Assembly: GCA_027011835.1 (NCBI GenBank)
Contig: JALUZN010000363.1
Coordinates: 1-21,161, forward strand
Length of the DNA stretch: 21,161 bases
Reading direction: 5' to 3'
DNA from: Draconibacterium sp.
Lineage (GTDB): Bacteria > Bacteroidota > Bacteroidia > Bacteroidales > Prolixibacteraceae
Shown here: positions 1 to 6,026 of the stretch, in pieces
Position numbering within the stretch: the first letter of the stretch is position 1
Layout of the letters: each line of letters begins with the position of its first letter
Program-made: the position numbers and the translations under genes
The notes under the pieces: model-generated
Told to the model about the DNA's origin: nothing
Databases searched by the model: none
What the model saw: the letters and a program-made list of their open reading frames with translations, nothing else

Positions 1-2
1 AA

Positions 3-44
3 GATAAGAGTGCTCAGTTTGAGGATACAAAAAAAGAGGAATAA
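3..44 (+). CDS. C-terminal end of an unidentified protein (partial)
   Basis: An open frame enters from the left edge and ends at a TAA at 42-44. The last residues read DKSAQFEDTKKEE, a charged, disordered-looking tail. A strong intrinsic terminator starts about 24 bases after the stop, which supports this being a real 3' end. Thirteen residues are too few to assign a family. Confidence 0.55.
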   Translation, partial: DKSAQFEDTKKEE

Positions 45-67
45 AAATTATTATTATAGTTTATAAA

Positions 68-97
68 TGCCACTCGTTTTACGGGTGGCATTTTTTT
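68..97 (+). terminator. Intrinsic terminator of the left-edge gene
   Basis: A 9-bp stem, TGCCACTCG (68-76) with CGGGTGGCA (82-90), closes a TTTTA loop and is followed by seven T residues (91-97). One pair is a T-G wobble. It ends the + strand unit. Its T-tract touches the stop codon of the convergent membrane-protein gene. Confidence 0.85.
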
Positions 98-1013
98 ATT
101 TCCTGTTCGAAGGCAGAATTTTTTGCTCGAATTGGTTGCTCACATATAAGAGCAGAATTCCATAAATAACGGCAGCAACAATTAAAACCGGATTCATAAA
201 ACCCTCTGTGCCAAACGAGAGCCGTATAAGAATGGTGGAAATAATAAATCCCGAATTTCGTATAACAATATTAAATTTATCGGTGTAAAACAGCGACAAC
301 AACAGAAGCAGCACATCGACAAGAATTAAAATGGTGAAAAAGTCGTTGAAGAAAATATTGTTTACATATTTCATCGACTCAAAAATATCGGATAACGACT
401 CAGCATTATGAATCCAATTATAAATGCTATAAATACTTAATCCAATAAAAACCGGAACCAATAAAAGAGCAATTGCTTTTTTCTGCTTTATAAAATTTGT
501 TGTTTCGAAATTCGGCTCGGGTTTGTTTTTTCTGCCCGAGTTACGTGCCAGATAGAAAACATAAATTAGAAAGAACAGAATAATGGTAGCTATCAGGTCG
601 AAGCTAAACTGAAGATCGCCTTTCAAATGAAACCATTTGCTTGTTATTTCCATGGTAGCGAGGTCTTTAAACAGGCGACGAATAATAATGAGTGTAATGA
701 TTTCGTACTGTTTCCCAATGTATCCGGTAATCGATTTTGGTAAATAATAGATTAGCAAATACACTTCGTAAATAATAATAAACGAAAACGGAGTGTAAAT
801 AGCTCCAATGGGGTTGGTTAATAAATTGGTATCTGTTTCAATGTAAATAATACCATATTTTATCAGGTAGATAGTTATCAGATGAATGATGAAACTGATT
901 ATTGCAATTATAACAATCAATTTTTCGCCTTTCTCTTTTGTCTCTTCCGAGAGTAATTTCGAATGAAGATAGTTGTATGTTGTATGTTTTTTATTCAGTT
1001 GTGTCATTTTCAT
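96..1013 (-). CDS. Multi-pass membrane protein of unknown function
   Basis: I do not recognise a family. Counting from the start chosen here, the protein has about 305 residues. It has a short charged N-terminus and then about seven or eight hydrophobic segments, the clearest containing LIVIIAIISF, FSFIIIYEVYLLIYYL, IATIILFFLIYVFYLA, IALLLVPVFIGLSIY, FFTILILVDVLLLLLSLFY and VLIVAAVIYGILLLYV. It is therefore an inner-membrane protein. A polar loop carrying RNSGRKNKPEP separates the two halves. No transporter or enzyme signature is visible. The start is uncertain. The frame stays open up to an ATG at 1064, and ATGs at 1037, 1013 and 1007 are all possible. The last two follow a purine-rich AAAGGA, which is why I chose 1013. 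The gene stands alone, convergent with the left-edge gene and divergent from the TlpA-like gene. Confidence 0.7.
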   Translation of the reverse strand: MKMTQLNKKHTTYNYLHSKLLSEETKEKGEKLIVIIAIISFIIHLITIYLIKYGIIYIETDTNLLTNPIGAIYTPFSFIIIYEVYLLIYYLPKSITGYIGKQYEIITLIIIRRLFKDLATMEITSKWFHLKGDLQFSFDLIATIILFFLIYVFYLARNSGRKNKPEPNFETTNFIKQKKAIALLLVPVFIGLSIYSIYNWIHNAESLSDIFESMKYVNNIFFNDFFTILILVDVLLLLLSLFYTDKFNIVIRNSGFIISTILIRLSFGTEGFMNPVLIVAAVIYGILLLYVSNQFEQKILPSNRK

Positions 1014-1086
1014 TCCTTTATTAGATGAAACATTCATGATAAAAGATTTCACACACAGGAGCATGGTTAAGTTGAAGCACTAATTT

Positions 1087-1126
1087 TCTTGTCTTGTGTC
1101 TTGGTTCTTGTATCTTGATTCTAAAT
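1087..1126 (+). repeat. Tandem heptad array, unit TCTTGNN
   Basis: After a partial TCTTG (1087-1091) come five head-to-tail 7-mers in exact register: TCTTGTG, TCTTGGT, TCTTGTA, TCTTGAT and TCTAAAT (1092-1126). The unit keeps TCT at the front and varies at the last bases. It resembles the longer array at 4186-4284, which also begins every unit with TCT. Confidence 0.75.
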
Positions 1127-1290
1127 ACATGAGATTAAAGTGTTATTCGCTGTAAATTAGAGTGTAAGATAATGAAAATTTAAATTACTTAACGATTTCA
1201 GCAGATGTTCTGAAAACGGATTTTTAATTGAACTTTTAAATTTTAAAATAGTATCGCTTTAATGCTGATATTCAACATATTAATTTATAG

Positions 1291-1319
1291 TTGAAAATCT
1301 ATAGAAATTCTTATCTTCG
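1291..1319 (+). promoter_or_regulatory. Predicted sigma-ABfr-type promoter of the TlpA-like gene
   Basis: A TTG at 1291-1293 stands 18 bases before TATCTTCG (1312-1319), one base away from the Bacteroidota -7 consensus TAnnTTTG. The predicted transcript would start near 1325 and carry a leader of about 30 bases before the ATG at 1356. Confidence 0.5.
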
Positions 1320-1355
1320 GGCCTTAATAAAAAAGTTAAACAATAAATTGAAAAG

Positions 1356-2450
1356 ATGAAAAAGTATTTGGTTCTGGTTTTGGCCGTTGCATTGTTTGCA
1401 TGCACACAAGAAAAAGGGTTTAAAATTAATGTGAAACTTAAGGGAGCTGATGGTAAAGTGGTTCTTGAAAAAAGAGTCTCAGGTGAATGGGTTCCGCTCG
1501 ATACAGCCGATGTTGTTGATGGGGTTGCCGTTTTAAAAGGAGAGGTTGATATGCCTACTCCATGTTATTTCTCGGTTGTCGGTAAACGTGCAAAAGCTTT
1601 GGTTTTTGTTGAAAACAAACCGATGACAATTACCGGAAATGTTGACTCATTGCGATATGCAAAAGTTACCGGATCGGTTTCGCACGACGAGTATCAGGCG
1701 CTAAACTCGAAAATTGAAGACGTGAGTAAGAAATATATGGCTCTTTATCAGGAGTCGCGTGCAGCAAATGCTGCCGGCGATACTGCAAAAGCAAATGCAC
1801 TTATGAAACAGGTTAATACCTTGTATGAAAGTGTTGGTGTAATGCAGGAAGATTTTGTAAAAGAAAATCCGGCATCTTACGTTTCACCGTTTTATCTCTC
1901 TCGTATTCAATATGGTAAAAGTGCCGAAGCATTAGATTCTCTTGTGAATGCGCTCGACCCGAAACTCATGGAGGTTCAGTCGATAATTGATTTAAAAGAC
2001 CATATTGAAAAAATGAAAGCAGTTGCTGTTGGTCAGATTGCTCCCGATTTTACACAGAACGATAAAGATGGAAATCCGGTGAAATTTTCTGATATTTATA
2101 AACAGCACGAACTTACGTTGTTAGACTTTTGGGCTTCGTGGTGTGGCCCGTGCCGTGGCGAAAATCCGAATGTTGTGGCTGTTTATAATGCCAATAAAGA
2201 TAAAGGATTTAGCGTGTTTGGCGTGTCGCTCGATAAAGACAAAAACAAATGGCTGAAAGCGATTGAAGACGATAATTTAACCTGGGATCATGTTTCTGAT
2301 TTGGCTTACTGGCAAAATGCGGCATCGCAGTTGTATGCAGTTAATTCAATTCCCTCGAGTTTATTGGTCGATAAAAACGGAAAAATCGTTGCTAAAAACA
2401 AACGTGGCGAAGAACTTGGAAAATTTGTATCCGAATTTCTAAGTAAATAA
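1356..2450 (+). CDS. TlpA-like thioredoxin-fold lipoprotein with DUF4369-like N-terminus
   Basis: This is an extracytoplasmic thiol-disulfide oxidoreductase of the TlpA/ResA type common in Bacteroidota. The N-terminus is a lipoprotein signal, MKKYLVLVLAVALFAC, with Cys16 as the lipidation site. Residues about 22-110 form a beta-rich region resembling DUF4369 (KINVKLKGADGKVVLEK). A charged helical linker follows at about 110-220. The C-terminal AhpC/TSA-thioredoxin domain starts near VGQIAPDF and carries the redox motif WCGPC (Cys263, Cys266) and a cis-proline loop NSIPSS (Pro333). The family reduces or exchanges disulfides in envelope proteins; the substrate cannot be read from the sequence. 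At 364 residues it is a normal full-length member. It is monocistronic, between its own promoter and a terminator at 2480. Confidence 0.9.
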   Translation: MKKYLVLVLAVALFACTQEKGFKINVKLKGADGKVVLEKRVSGEWVPLDTADVVDGVAVLKGEVDMPTPCYFSVVGKRAKALVFVENKPMTITGNVDSLRYAKVTGSVSHDEYQALNSKIEDVSKKYMALYQESRAANAAGDTAKANALMKQVNTLYESVGVMQEDFVKENPASYVSPFYLSRIQYGKSAEALDSLVNALDPKLMEVQSIIDLKDHIEKMKAVAVGQIAPDFTQNDKDGNPVKFSDIYKQHELTLLDFWASWCGPCRGENPNVVAVYNANKDKGFSVFGVSLDKDKNKWLKAIEDDNLTWDHVSDLAYWQNAASQLYAVNSIPSSLLVDKNGKIVAKNKRGEELGKFVSEFLSK

Positions 2451-2479
2451 AAGCCTCGGCTTATTAACAATATTTTATG

Positions 2480-2509
2480 GCCTCTCCATCAAACGGTGGA
2501 GGGGCTTTT
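2480..2509 (+). terminator. Intrinsic terminator of the TlpA-like gene
   Basis: A 9-bp stem, GCCTCTCCA (2480-2488) with TGGAGGGGC (2497-2505) and one T-G wobble, is followed by TTTTAATTT. The T-tract overlaps the TAA stop of the convergent small gene, so the two 3' ends share this hairpin. In the minus direction the stem is followed only by an AT-rich stretch, so termination there would be weaker. Confidence 0.75.
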
Positions 2510-2903
2510 AATTTATCCACTCTTTTAGCTCTGCAAGTTTCATCTGTCTGTCCATCGAAAAAGTGATGCTTTCGCGTTCAACTTTTTGTAGCAGGAAATA
2601 CGATTTTCTGAAAAAATCGAGTTTTTTATCTCTGTTTTCCGAAAGTTCTCCCTGCTCTTTTAAAACAAACGCCACCATTTCAATCTGCTCATTTACAAGG
2701 TTCTTATCTTTCTCCAGAAACTCAAGCAGCTGTTCAATACCCATCGAATCAATGTCGTCATCAATTTTCAGTAATTCATAGAAATATTTTATCTGCCCGA
2801 ACGCTTTCTTTTTGTCGCCGGTTTTACGGAGGCGCAGAATTTTCTGTATCACTTCAAACAGCAGCATCAGTTGCCGCATTAAAAAATCTTTTTCAATTCC
2901 CAT
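2508..2903 (-). CDS. Small all-helical protein of unknown function
   Basis: The gene encodes 131 residues without signal peptide or membrane segment. It begins MGIEKDFLMRQLMLLFEVIQ and is predicted to be almost entirely helical and strongly charged (for example KTGDKKKAF and LEFLEKDKNLVNEQIEM), so it is a cytosolic protein. The opening 'IEKDFLMRQL...LFEVIQKIL' reminds me of the DUF6483 family (typically IEKDY..RQI), but this is recollection and not a firm assignment. The codons look normal for the region and the ATG is preceded by a 94-bp divergent promoter region shared with the DUF5522 gene. Its 3' end meets the TlpA-like gene's terminator. No function can be proposed. Confidence 0.7.
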   Translation of the reverse strand: MGIEKDFLMRQLMLLFEVIQKILRLRKTGDKKKAFGQIKYFYELLKIDDDIDSMGIEQLLEFLEKDKNLVNEQIEMVAFVLKEQGELSENRDKKLDFFRKSYFLLQKVERESITFSMDRQMKLAELKEWIN

Positions 2904-2977
2904 TTTTATTGGTATTAAACATCTTTAAAGATACGTTGTTTCCTTTTTAACATCGAACATTTTCGAAAGATAATGGT

Positions 2978-2985
2978 TAGTTTTG
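2978..2985 (+). promoter_or_regulatory. Predicted -7 element of the DUF5522-fmt unit
   Basis: TAGTTTTG matches TAnnTTTG exactly. A start about 7 bases downstream would leave only about 6 bases before the ATG at 2998, so the mRNA would be nearly leaderless. No good -33 TTTG is seen at the usual distance. Confidence 0.45.
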
Positions 2986-2993
2986 CAAAAATA
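2986..2993 (-). promoter_or_regulatory. Predicted -7 element of the small helical-protein gene
   Basis: Read on the minus strand, this is TATTTTTG, again an exact TAnnTTTG. It directly abuts the + strand element; together they read TAGTTTTGCAAAAATA. The predicted minus leader is about 75 bases. Confidence 0.35.
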
Positions 2994-2997
2994 GAAT

Positions 2998-3219
2998 ATG
3001 GGATATTTCGATGATATTTTTGGAGACCCCGACAGTTTCTCCGATGGGTTAAAAGAGGGGGTAGATTTTTATATGGAGAAGGGATACCGGATAATGACAG
3101 AGAGTTATTTGGTTCGGCGCGGATACTGTTGCTCGAACGGATGCAGGCATTGCCCCTATTCGCCCCGCGCCCAAAAAGGAAATACGGTTTTACGAAATGG
3201 TATAAAAGATTATAAATAA
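2998..3219 (+). CDS. DUF5522 family small cysteine-rich protein
   Basis: This is a 73-residue cytosolic protein. It has an acidic N-terminal half (MGYFDDIFGDPD), then TESYLVRRGYCCSNGCRHCPY, the signature block of DUF5522. Cys44, Cys45, Cys49, His51 and Cys52 are clustered and could bind a metal ion; this is inferred from their spacing, and the family's function is unknown. The stop codon overlaps the next start (TAATG), so it is almost certainly translationally coupled to fmt. The ATG follows closely on a predicted -7 element. The length is normal for the family. Its tight coupling to fmt is the only functional hint, and it does not prove a link to initiator-tRNA formylation. Confidence 0.85.
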   Translation: MGYFDDIFGDPDSFSDGLKEGVDFYMEKGYRIMTESYLVRRGYCCSNGCRHCPYSPRAQKGNTVLRNGIKDYK

Positions 3220-4190
3220 TGCAGGGAAAAGAGCTTCGGATAGTTTTTATGGGAACGCCCGATTTTGCCGTGGCAAGTTTAAGGGCGCTTGTCGATGGCG
3301 GGTACAATGTTGTTGGAGTAATTACTGCCCCCGATAAACCGGCTGGCAGAGGGAAAAGACTAAACGAATCGGCGGTAAAAAAATATGCCGTTGAAAACGG
3401 ATTGAATGTTTTGCAGCCCGAGAAACTTAAAAATCCTGAATTTTTAAATGAGTTAAAAAAACTGGAAGCCGATTTGCAGGTTGTGGTGGCTTTTCGGATG
3501 TTACCCGAAGTGGTTTGGAATATGCCGCCATTGGGAACTTTTAATTTACACGGCTCGCTGTTGCCGCAATACCGTGGAGCGGCACCACTGAATTGGGCAG
3601 TTATTAACGGCGAGAAAAAAACCGGTGTTACCACATTTTTGCTCGACCATAAAATAGATACAGGAAAGATTATTTTTAAACGCGAAATTGAGATTGCTGA
3701 GAACGATACTGTTGGCGATATTCACGACCGTTTAATGGAGATTGGAGCCAAACTGGTTACCGAAACGGTTGATGCATTGGCAACCGGAAATTATGCGGCA
3801 GTGGCACAAACCGATATTTTAGCGGAGAGTGAAATTAAACACGCTCCAAAAATATTTAAAGACGATTGTAAAGTGAATTGGGCCAACAATGTGGAACCGA
3901 TTCGGAATTTAATTCGCGGATTGTCGCCCTATCCAACGGCTTGGACAAAACTGGTTCGCATCGATTCGGAAGAGGAAATTCAGGTGAAACTGTTTTTTGC
4001 AAAAAAGGTTGATGTTGCTGAGACAGCCGTGCCCGGAACAATTAAAACCGACGGGAAAAAGGTTTTAAATGTTGCTTGTGGAAACGGATGGCTACAAATA
4101 ACCGACCTGCAACTGGCGGGTAAAAAGCGAATGAAAACAGAAGACTTTTTACGCGGCTTCCAGCAAATAAACAATTATCGATTCGTCTAA
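3219..4190 (+). CDS. fmt: Methionyl-tRNA formyltransferase
   Basis: The enzyme transfers a formyl group from 10-formyl-tetrahydrofolate to methionyl-initiator-tRNA in the cytosol. The N-terminal formyltransferase domain (about residues 6-190) starts with IVFMGTPDFAVASL and contains the core motif NLHGSLLPQYRGAAP followed by TGVTTFLLDHKIDTGKI. The expected catalytic triad Asn109, His111 and Asp147 is present. The C-terminal OB-fold tRNA-binding domain covers about 205-323 and includes RGLSPYPTAWT. At 323 residues it has full family length. The start overlaps the DUF5522 stop by one base. Its own stop codon lies inside the first unit of the tandem array that separates it from the next gene; the fmt frame meets five more stop codons within that array. 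Confidence 0.97.
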   Translation: MQGKELRIVFMGTPDFAVASLRALVDGGYNVVGVITAPDKPAGRGKRLNESAVKKYAVENGLNVLQPEKLKNPEFLNELKKLEADLQVVVAFRMLPEVVWNMPPLGTFNLHGSLLPQYRGAAPLNWAVINGEKKTGVTTFLLDHKIDTGKIIFKREIEIAENDTVGDIHDRLMEIGAKLVTETVDALATGNYAAVAQTDILAESEIKHAPKIFKDDCKVNWANNVEPIRNLIRGLSPYPTAWTKLVRIDSEEEIQVKLFFAKKVDVAETAVPGTIKTDGKKVLNVACGNGWLQITDLQLAGKKRMKTEDFLRGFQQINNYRFV

Positions 4191-4284
4191 TAATCTTGTG
4201 TCTAAAGGTCTAATGTCTAAAAGTCTTGTGTCTAGAAGTCTAGCATCTAAAAGTCTAAAATCTATAAATCTAAAAGTCTAATAG
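4186..4284 (+). repeat. Tandem 7/8-bp TCT array filling the fmt-amidotransferase gap
   Basis: Thirteen consecutive units all begin with TCT. In order they are TCTAATAA, TCTTGTG, TCTAAAGG, TCTAATG, TCTAAAAG, TCTTGTG, TCTAGAAG, TCTAGCA, TCTAAAAG, TCTAAAA, TCTATAAA, TCTAAAAG and TCTAATAG. The lengths alternate 8,7,8,7 through the first eleven units, giving a 15-bp composite period, and end with 8,8,8. The array begins inside the last codons of fmt and ends on the base before the next ATG. The 15-bp period keeps frame, so stop codons recur in the fmt frame. Confidence 0.85.
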
Positions 4285-4998
4285 ATGAAAATACATATAA
4301 TTATGCACGAGAGTTTCGAGGCGCCGGCTGCCATCGAAACCTGGGCACAGAAAAACAAGGAGGAGCTTACGTTTACACGACTTTATGCCGGCGATAAATT
4401 GCCTGACGGAAGTAGCGGTTTCGATTTTCTGATAATTATGGGAGGCCCGCAATCGATAGACGAACCGCAGGAGCAGTACCCATATTTTGATGCAAAAGCG
4501 GAGATTGCTTTTATAAAAAATGCAATTGAAAGCGGGAAGCGTGTTTTGGGAGTATGTTTGGGAGCACAATTAATTGGCGAAGCCTTTGGAGCAAAAACGG
4601 AGAAAAGCCCCGATAAAGAGATTGGTTTTTTCGAGCTTGAATTAACCGACTCAGCTAAAACCGATCCTGTTTTTTCGACCTTCCCCGATACTTTTTTTGT
4701 GGGACACTGGCACGGAAATATGCCGGGTTTAACCGAGGATTGCGAAGTGCTGGCAACAAGTAAAGGTTGTGCGCGGCAGGTAATAAAATACTCGCCGAAG
4801 GTTTACGCTTTTCAGTGCCATTTTGAGTTTACGCCCGAAGCAATTGAGGGGATGATTGTAAACAATGCCCACGAGTTGGAAGAGTTTAAGGGATTGCCTT
4901 TTGTTGAAGATGCCGAGACGCTGCAAAGTCACGACTTTAGCGAAATGAATGGGTTTTTATTCCGGTTTTTAGATTGGGTAAAAAGTGAAGTTGAGTAG
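4285..4998 (+). CDS. Class I glutamine amidotransferase-like protein
   Basis: This 237-residue cytosolic protein has the class I (triad) glutamine amidotransferase fold, as in the GMP synthase-like stand-alone GATases. The nucleophile elbow is GVCLGAQL with Cys91. The oxyanion-strand motif IIMGGPQS is at about 50-57. The His and Glu of the triad lie in FQCHFEF (His179, Glu181). All catalytic residues are present, so hydrolysis of glutamine or a related gamma-glutamyl substrate is likely, but there is no synthetase domain or adjacent acceptor enzyme to identify the pathway. Some relatives act on gamma-glutamyl compounds; this is not resolved here. An in-frame TAG directly precedes the ATG, which fixes the start. 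It is followed by repeat DNA and a terminator at 5181. Confidence 0.88.
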   Translation: MKIHIIMHESFEAPAAIETWAQKNKEELTFTRLYAGDKLPDGSSGFDFLIIMGGPQSIDEPQEQYPYFDAKAEIAFIKNAIESGKRVLGVCLGAQLIGEAFGAKTEKSPDKEIGFFELELTDSAKTDPVFSTFPDTFFVGHWHGNMPGLTEDCEVLATSKGCARQVIKYSPKVYAFQCHFEFTPEAIEGMIVNNAHELEEFKGLPFVEDAETLQSHDFSEMNGFLFRFLDWVKSEVE

Positions 4999-5023
4999 TG
5001 AGTACACTCTAAAACTAGTAAGG

Positions 5024-5162
5024 TTCAACTTTTGAAGGGAACCGGCTCACCGACCGAGGCCGTTGCAGCGAATGGCTTTGGGTTAACCCAAAGAGTATGA
5101 CCTCCGGCAGGGAAAAACCGATTCATTAGATTCTAAATTGCCCCATCAAACCGAAAGTTGAA
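5024..5162. repeat. 139-bp inverted-repeat element with central palindrome
   Basis: The ends are a perfect 9-bp inverted repeat, TTCAACTTT (5024-5032) and AAAGTTGAA (5154-5162). Inside, CCGAGG (about 5053-5058) can pair with CCTCCGG (5101-5107) with one bulge, and CTTTGGGTTAACCCAAAG (5076-5093) is an 18-bp perfect palindrome. The internal region is visibly more GC-rich than the flanks. The layout suggests a folded RNA or a miniature mobile element. No coding signal fits. Confidence 0.5.
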
Positions 5163-5180
5163 TTAATCCCCCCTAACTAT

Positions 5181-5227
5181 AAAAAAAGAGAACCGTTCCT
5201 TTAAAAAGAACCGGTTCTCTTTTTTTT
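5181..5227. terminator. Bidirectional intrinsic terminator
   Basis: GAGAACCG-TTC (5188-5198) pairs with GAA-CCGGTTCTC (5208-5219) with one bulged C. The stem is flanked by seven A residues on the left and eight T residues on the right (5220-5227). It can terminate the amidotransferase transcript on + and transcripts arriving on -. Confidence 0.85.
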
Positions 5228-5245
5228 GCCAAATGGTGAATTATA

Positions 5246-5400
5246 CTCAAACCACATAGCTTTTCGGGTTTTTGATTGGTTCTTTTTCCCTTTTCCTGCG
5301 GCAAATAAATCAACCATAACTACGGCTATGCTCGATTTATTTGCCTTGTTAAAGAAAAGAATAACATCCTCAAATTTCCCGAAAAGCTAAATGGATTGAG
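5246..5400 (+). repeat. 155-bp hairpin element, copy A
   Basis: The terminal arms, 5246-5268 (CTCAAACC...CTTTTCGGG) and 5378-5400 (CCCGAAAAGC...GGATTGAG), are inverted repeats with 20 of 23 positions complementary. A middle stem pairs TTCTTTT (5280-5286) with AAAAGAA near 5355-5361. The core is a perfect 12-bp stem, GGCAAATAAATC (5300-5311) with GATTTATTTGCC (5334-5345), enclosing a 22-base loop in which CATA and TATG can pair. The whole element can fold into one long hairpin. It ends six bases from the stop of the DUF6249-like gene, in that gene's 3' region. Confidence 0.8.
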
Positions 5401-5406
5401 CATCGA

Positions 5407-5763
5407 CTATTTTTTCTTTCCGTTTACGATAAAGAAATAGATTAGAAAACCAAGTGAAGCCGATATTAAAATAATGCCAATAGGAAGAACGGCATTGCGA
5501 TAATACTGGTCGATTAAATCGGTTTTGGCTTTAAGAATTTCTATTATTACAAAACCAATTCCACTCATAAAGGCAACCAGTCCCCATTTTAACGACGGGT
5601 ATCTGTTTGCTTCGTCAGAATCCGGTTTTGGGTGTTCCAGAATTCCAACTTTGTCGTACTGTTCGGCTTTAATTAATTTGCGGCGAAGCAGGTGGTCGGA
5701 GATAAGTTTAATAGATTGATAGATTGCAAAAAAAACTATCGCTAAAGCAATGACATCATTCAT
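5407..5763 (-). CDS. DUF6249-like small membrane protein
   Basis: A 118-residue integral membrane protein with hydrophobic segments at about 4-21, 58-76 and 91-112. The first is followed by a basic cytosolic linker (HLLRRKLIKAEQYDKVGILEHP), and the second begins RYPSLKWGLVAFMSGIG. This linker-plus-'LkwGl' layout matches my recollection of DUF6249 proteins, which in Bacteroidota are often encoded beside ECF sigma factors, as here. Function is unknown. I chose the ATG at 5763 because an identical copy of the sigma gene's promoter (5799-5825) lies between it and the upstream in-frame ATG at 5808. The gene is therefore predicted to belong to the regulon of the neighbouring sigma factor. Confidence 0.75.
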   Translation of the reverse strand: MNDVIALAIVFFAIYQSIKLISDHLLRRKLIKAEQYDKVGILEHPKPDSDEANRYPSLKWGLVAFMSGIGFVIIEILKAKTDLIDQYYRNAVLPIGIILISASLGFLIYFFIVNGKKK

Positions 5764-5798
5764 AATAAATTGTTTTAAATTTTGATTTCTGAACGTTT

Positions 5799-5825
5799 GA
5801 CTGTACAAGGTAAAAAAATGTTGCA
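5799..5825 (-). promoter_or_regulatory. ECF-type promoter of the DUF6249-like gene
   Basis: On the minus strand the 27 bases begin TGCAACATTTTTTTACC and end TTGTACAGTC. They are identical, base for base, to the sequence upstream of the sigma gene. TGCAAC fits an ECF -35 'AAC' motif and CAGTC lies where the -10 'GTC' motif would be. The predicted leader to the ATG at 5763 is about 30 bases. Confidence 0.65.
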
Positions 5826-6023
5826 GGCCGGCGTGTTTTTTTGTTGTGGTAATTTTTTGAATGCGTTATGGGTGCTTGTATTGTGTTGCGCTTGCAGATT
5901 GCGCTCAGGCAGTGATTGCAGTGGTAGCTTGTAGCGGGCAACGACCATTTTTTGTTAAGCGGTGGCGGCTGACGGAGGAAGCCCCCGCACGCTTTTACAA
6001 AAAAGGGAGTTGACAAAACAACG
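5826..6023. repeat. GC-rich non-coding block, possible dispersed repeat
   Basis: This stretch is much more GC-rich than adjoining intergenic DNA and has short internal repeats: TTGCGCT twice (5886-5903 region), GCAGTG twice (5910-5922 region) and a hairpin-prone GGCGGCT...AGCCCCC at about 5965-5986. It contains no conserved-looking gene. It is bounded by the left promoter and by element copy B. Identification as a dispersed repeat is inference. Confidence 0.35.
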
Positions 6024-6026
6024 ATA

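Larger units (their letters stand above)
1014..1355. other. Divergent intergenic region with a heptad array and a promoter
   Basis: No gene fits in this AT-rich gap apart from the alternative N-termini of the membrane protein (up to 1064). It contains a 7-bp-period repeat at 1087-1126 and a Bacteroidota-type promoter at 1291-1319 for the + gene. I see nothing else structured between 1127 and 1290 beyond AT-rich runs. Confidence 0.6.
4999..5406. other. Repeat-rich intergenic region
   Basis: This 408-bp gap between convergent genes holds no plausible gene. It contains, in order, a 139-bp inverted-repeat element with an 18-bp palindrome (5024-5162), a strong bidirectional terminator (5181-5227) and the 155-bp element copy A (5246-5400). 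Confidence 0.75.

Noticed and set aside
2915..3634. 239-codon minus-strand frame opposite DUF5522 and fmt
   Set aside because: It is antisense to two well-recognised genes, and its translation is Ser/Pro/Phe-rich shadow sequence without domain features.
4186..4284. CRISPR array
   Set aside because: Units are only 7-8 bp and contiguous, with no unique spacers and no cas genes.
4270..4569. 99-codon minus-strand frame opposite the amidotransferase start
   Set aside because: Antisense to the conserved GATase N-terminus and extending into the tandem repeat.
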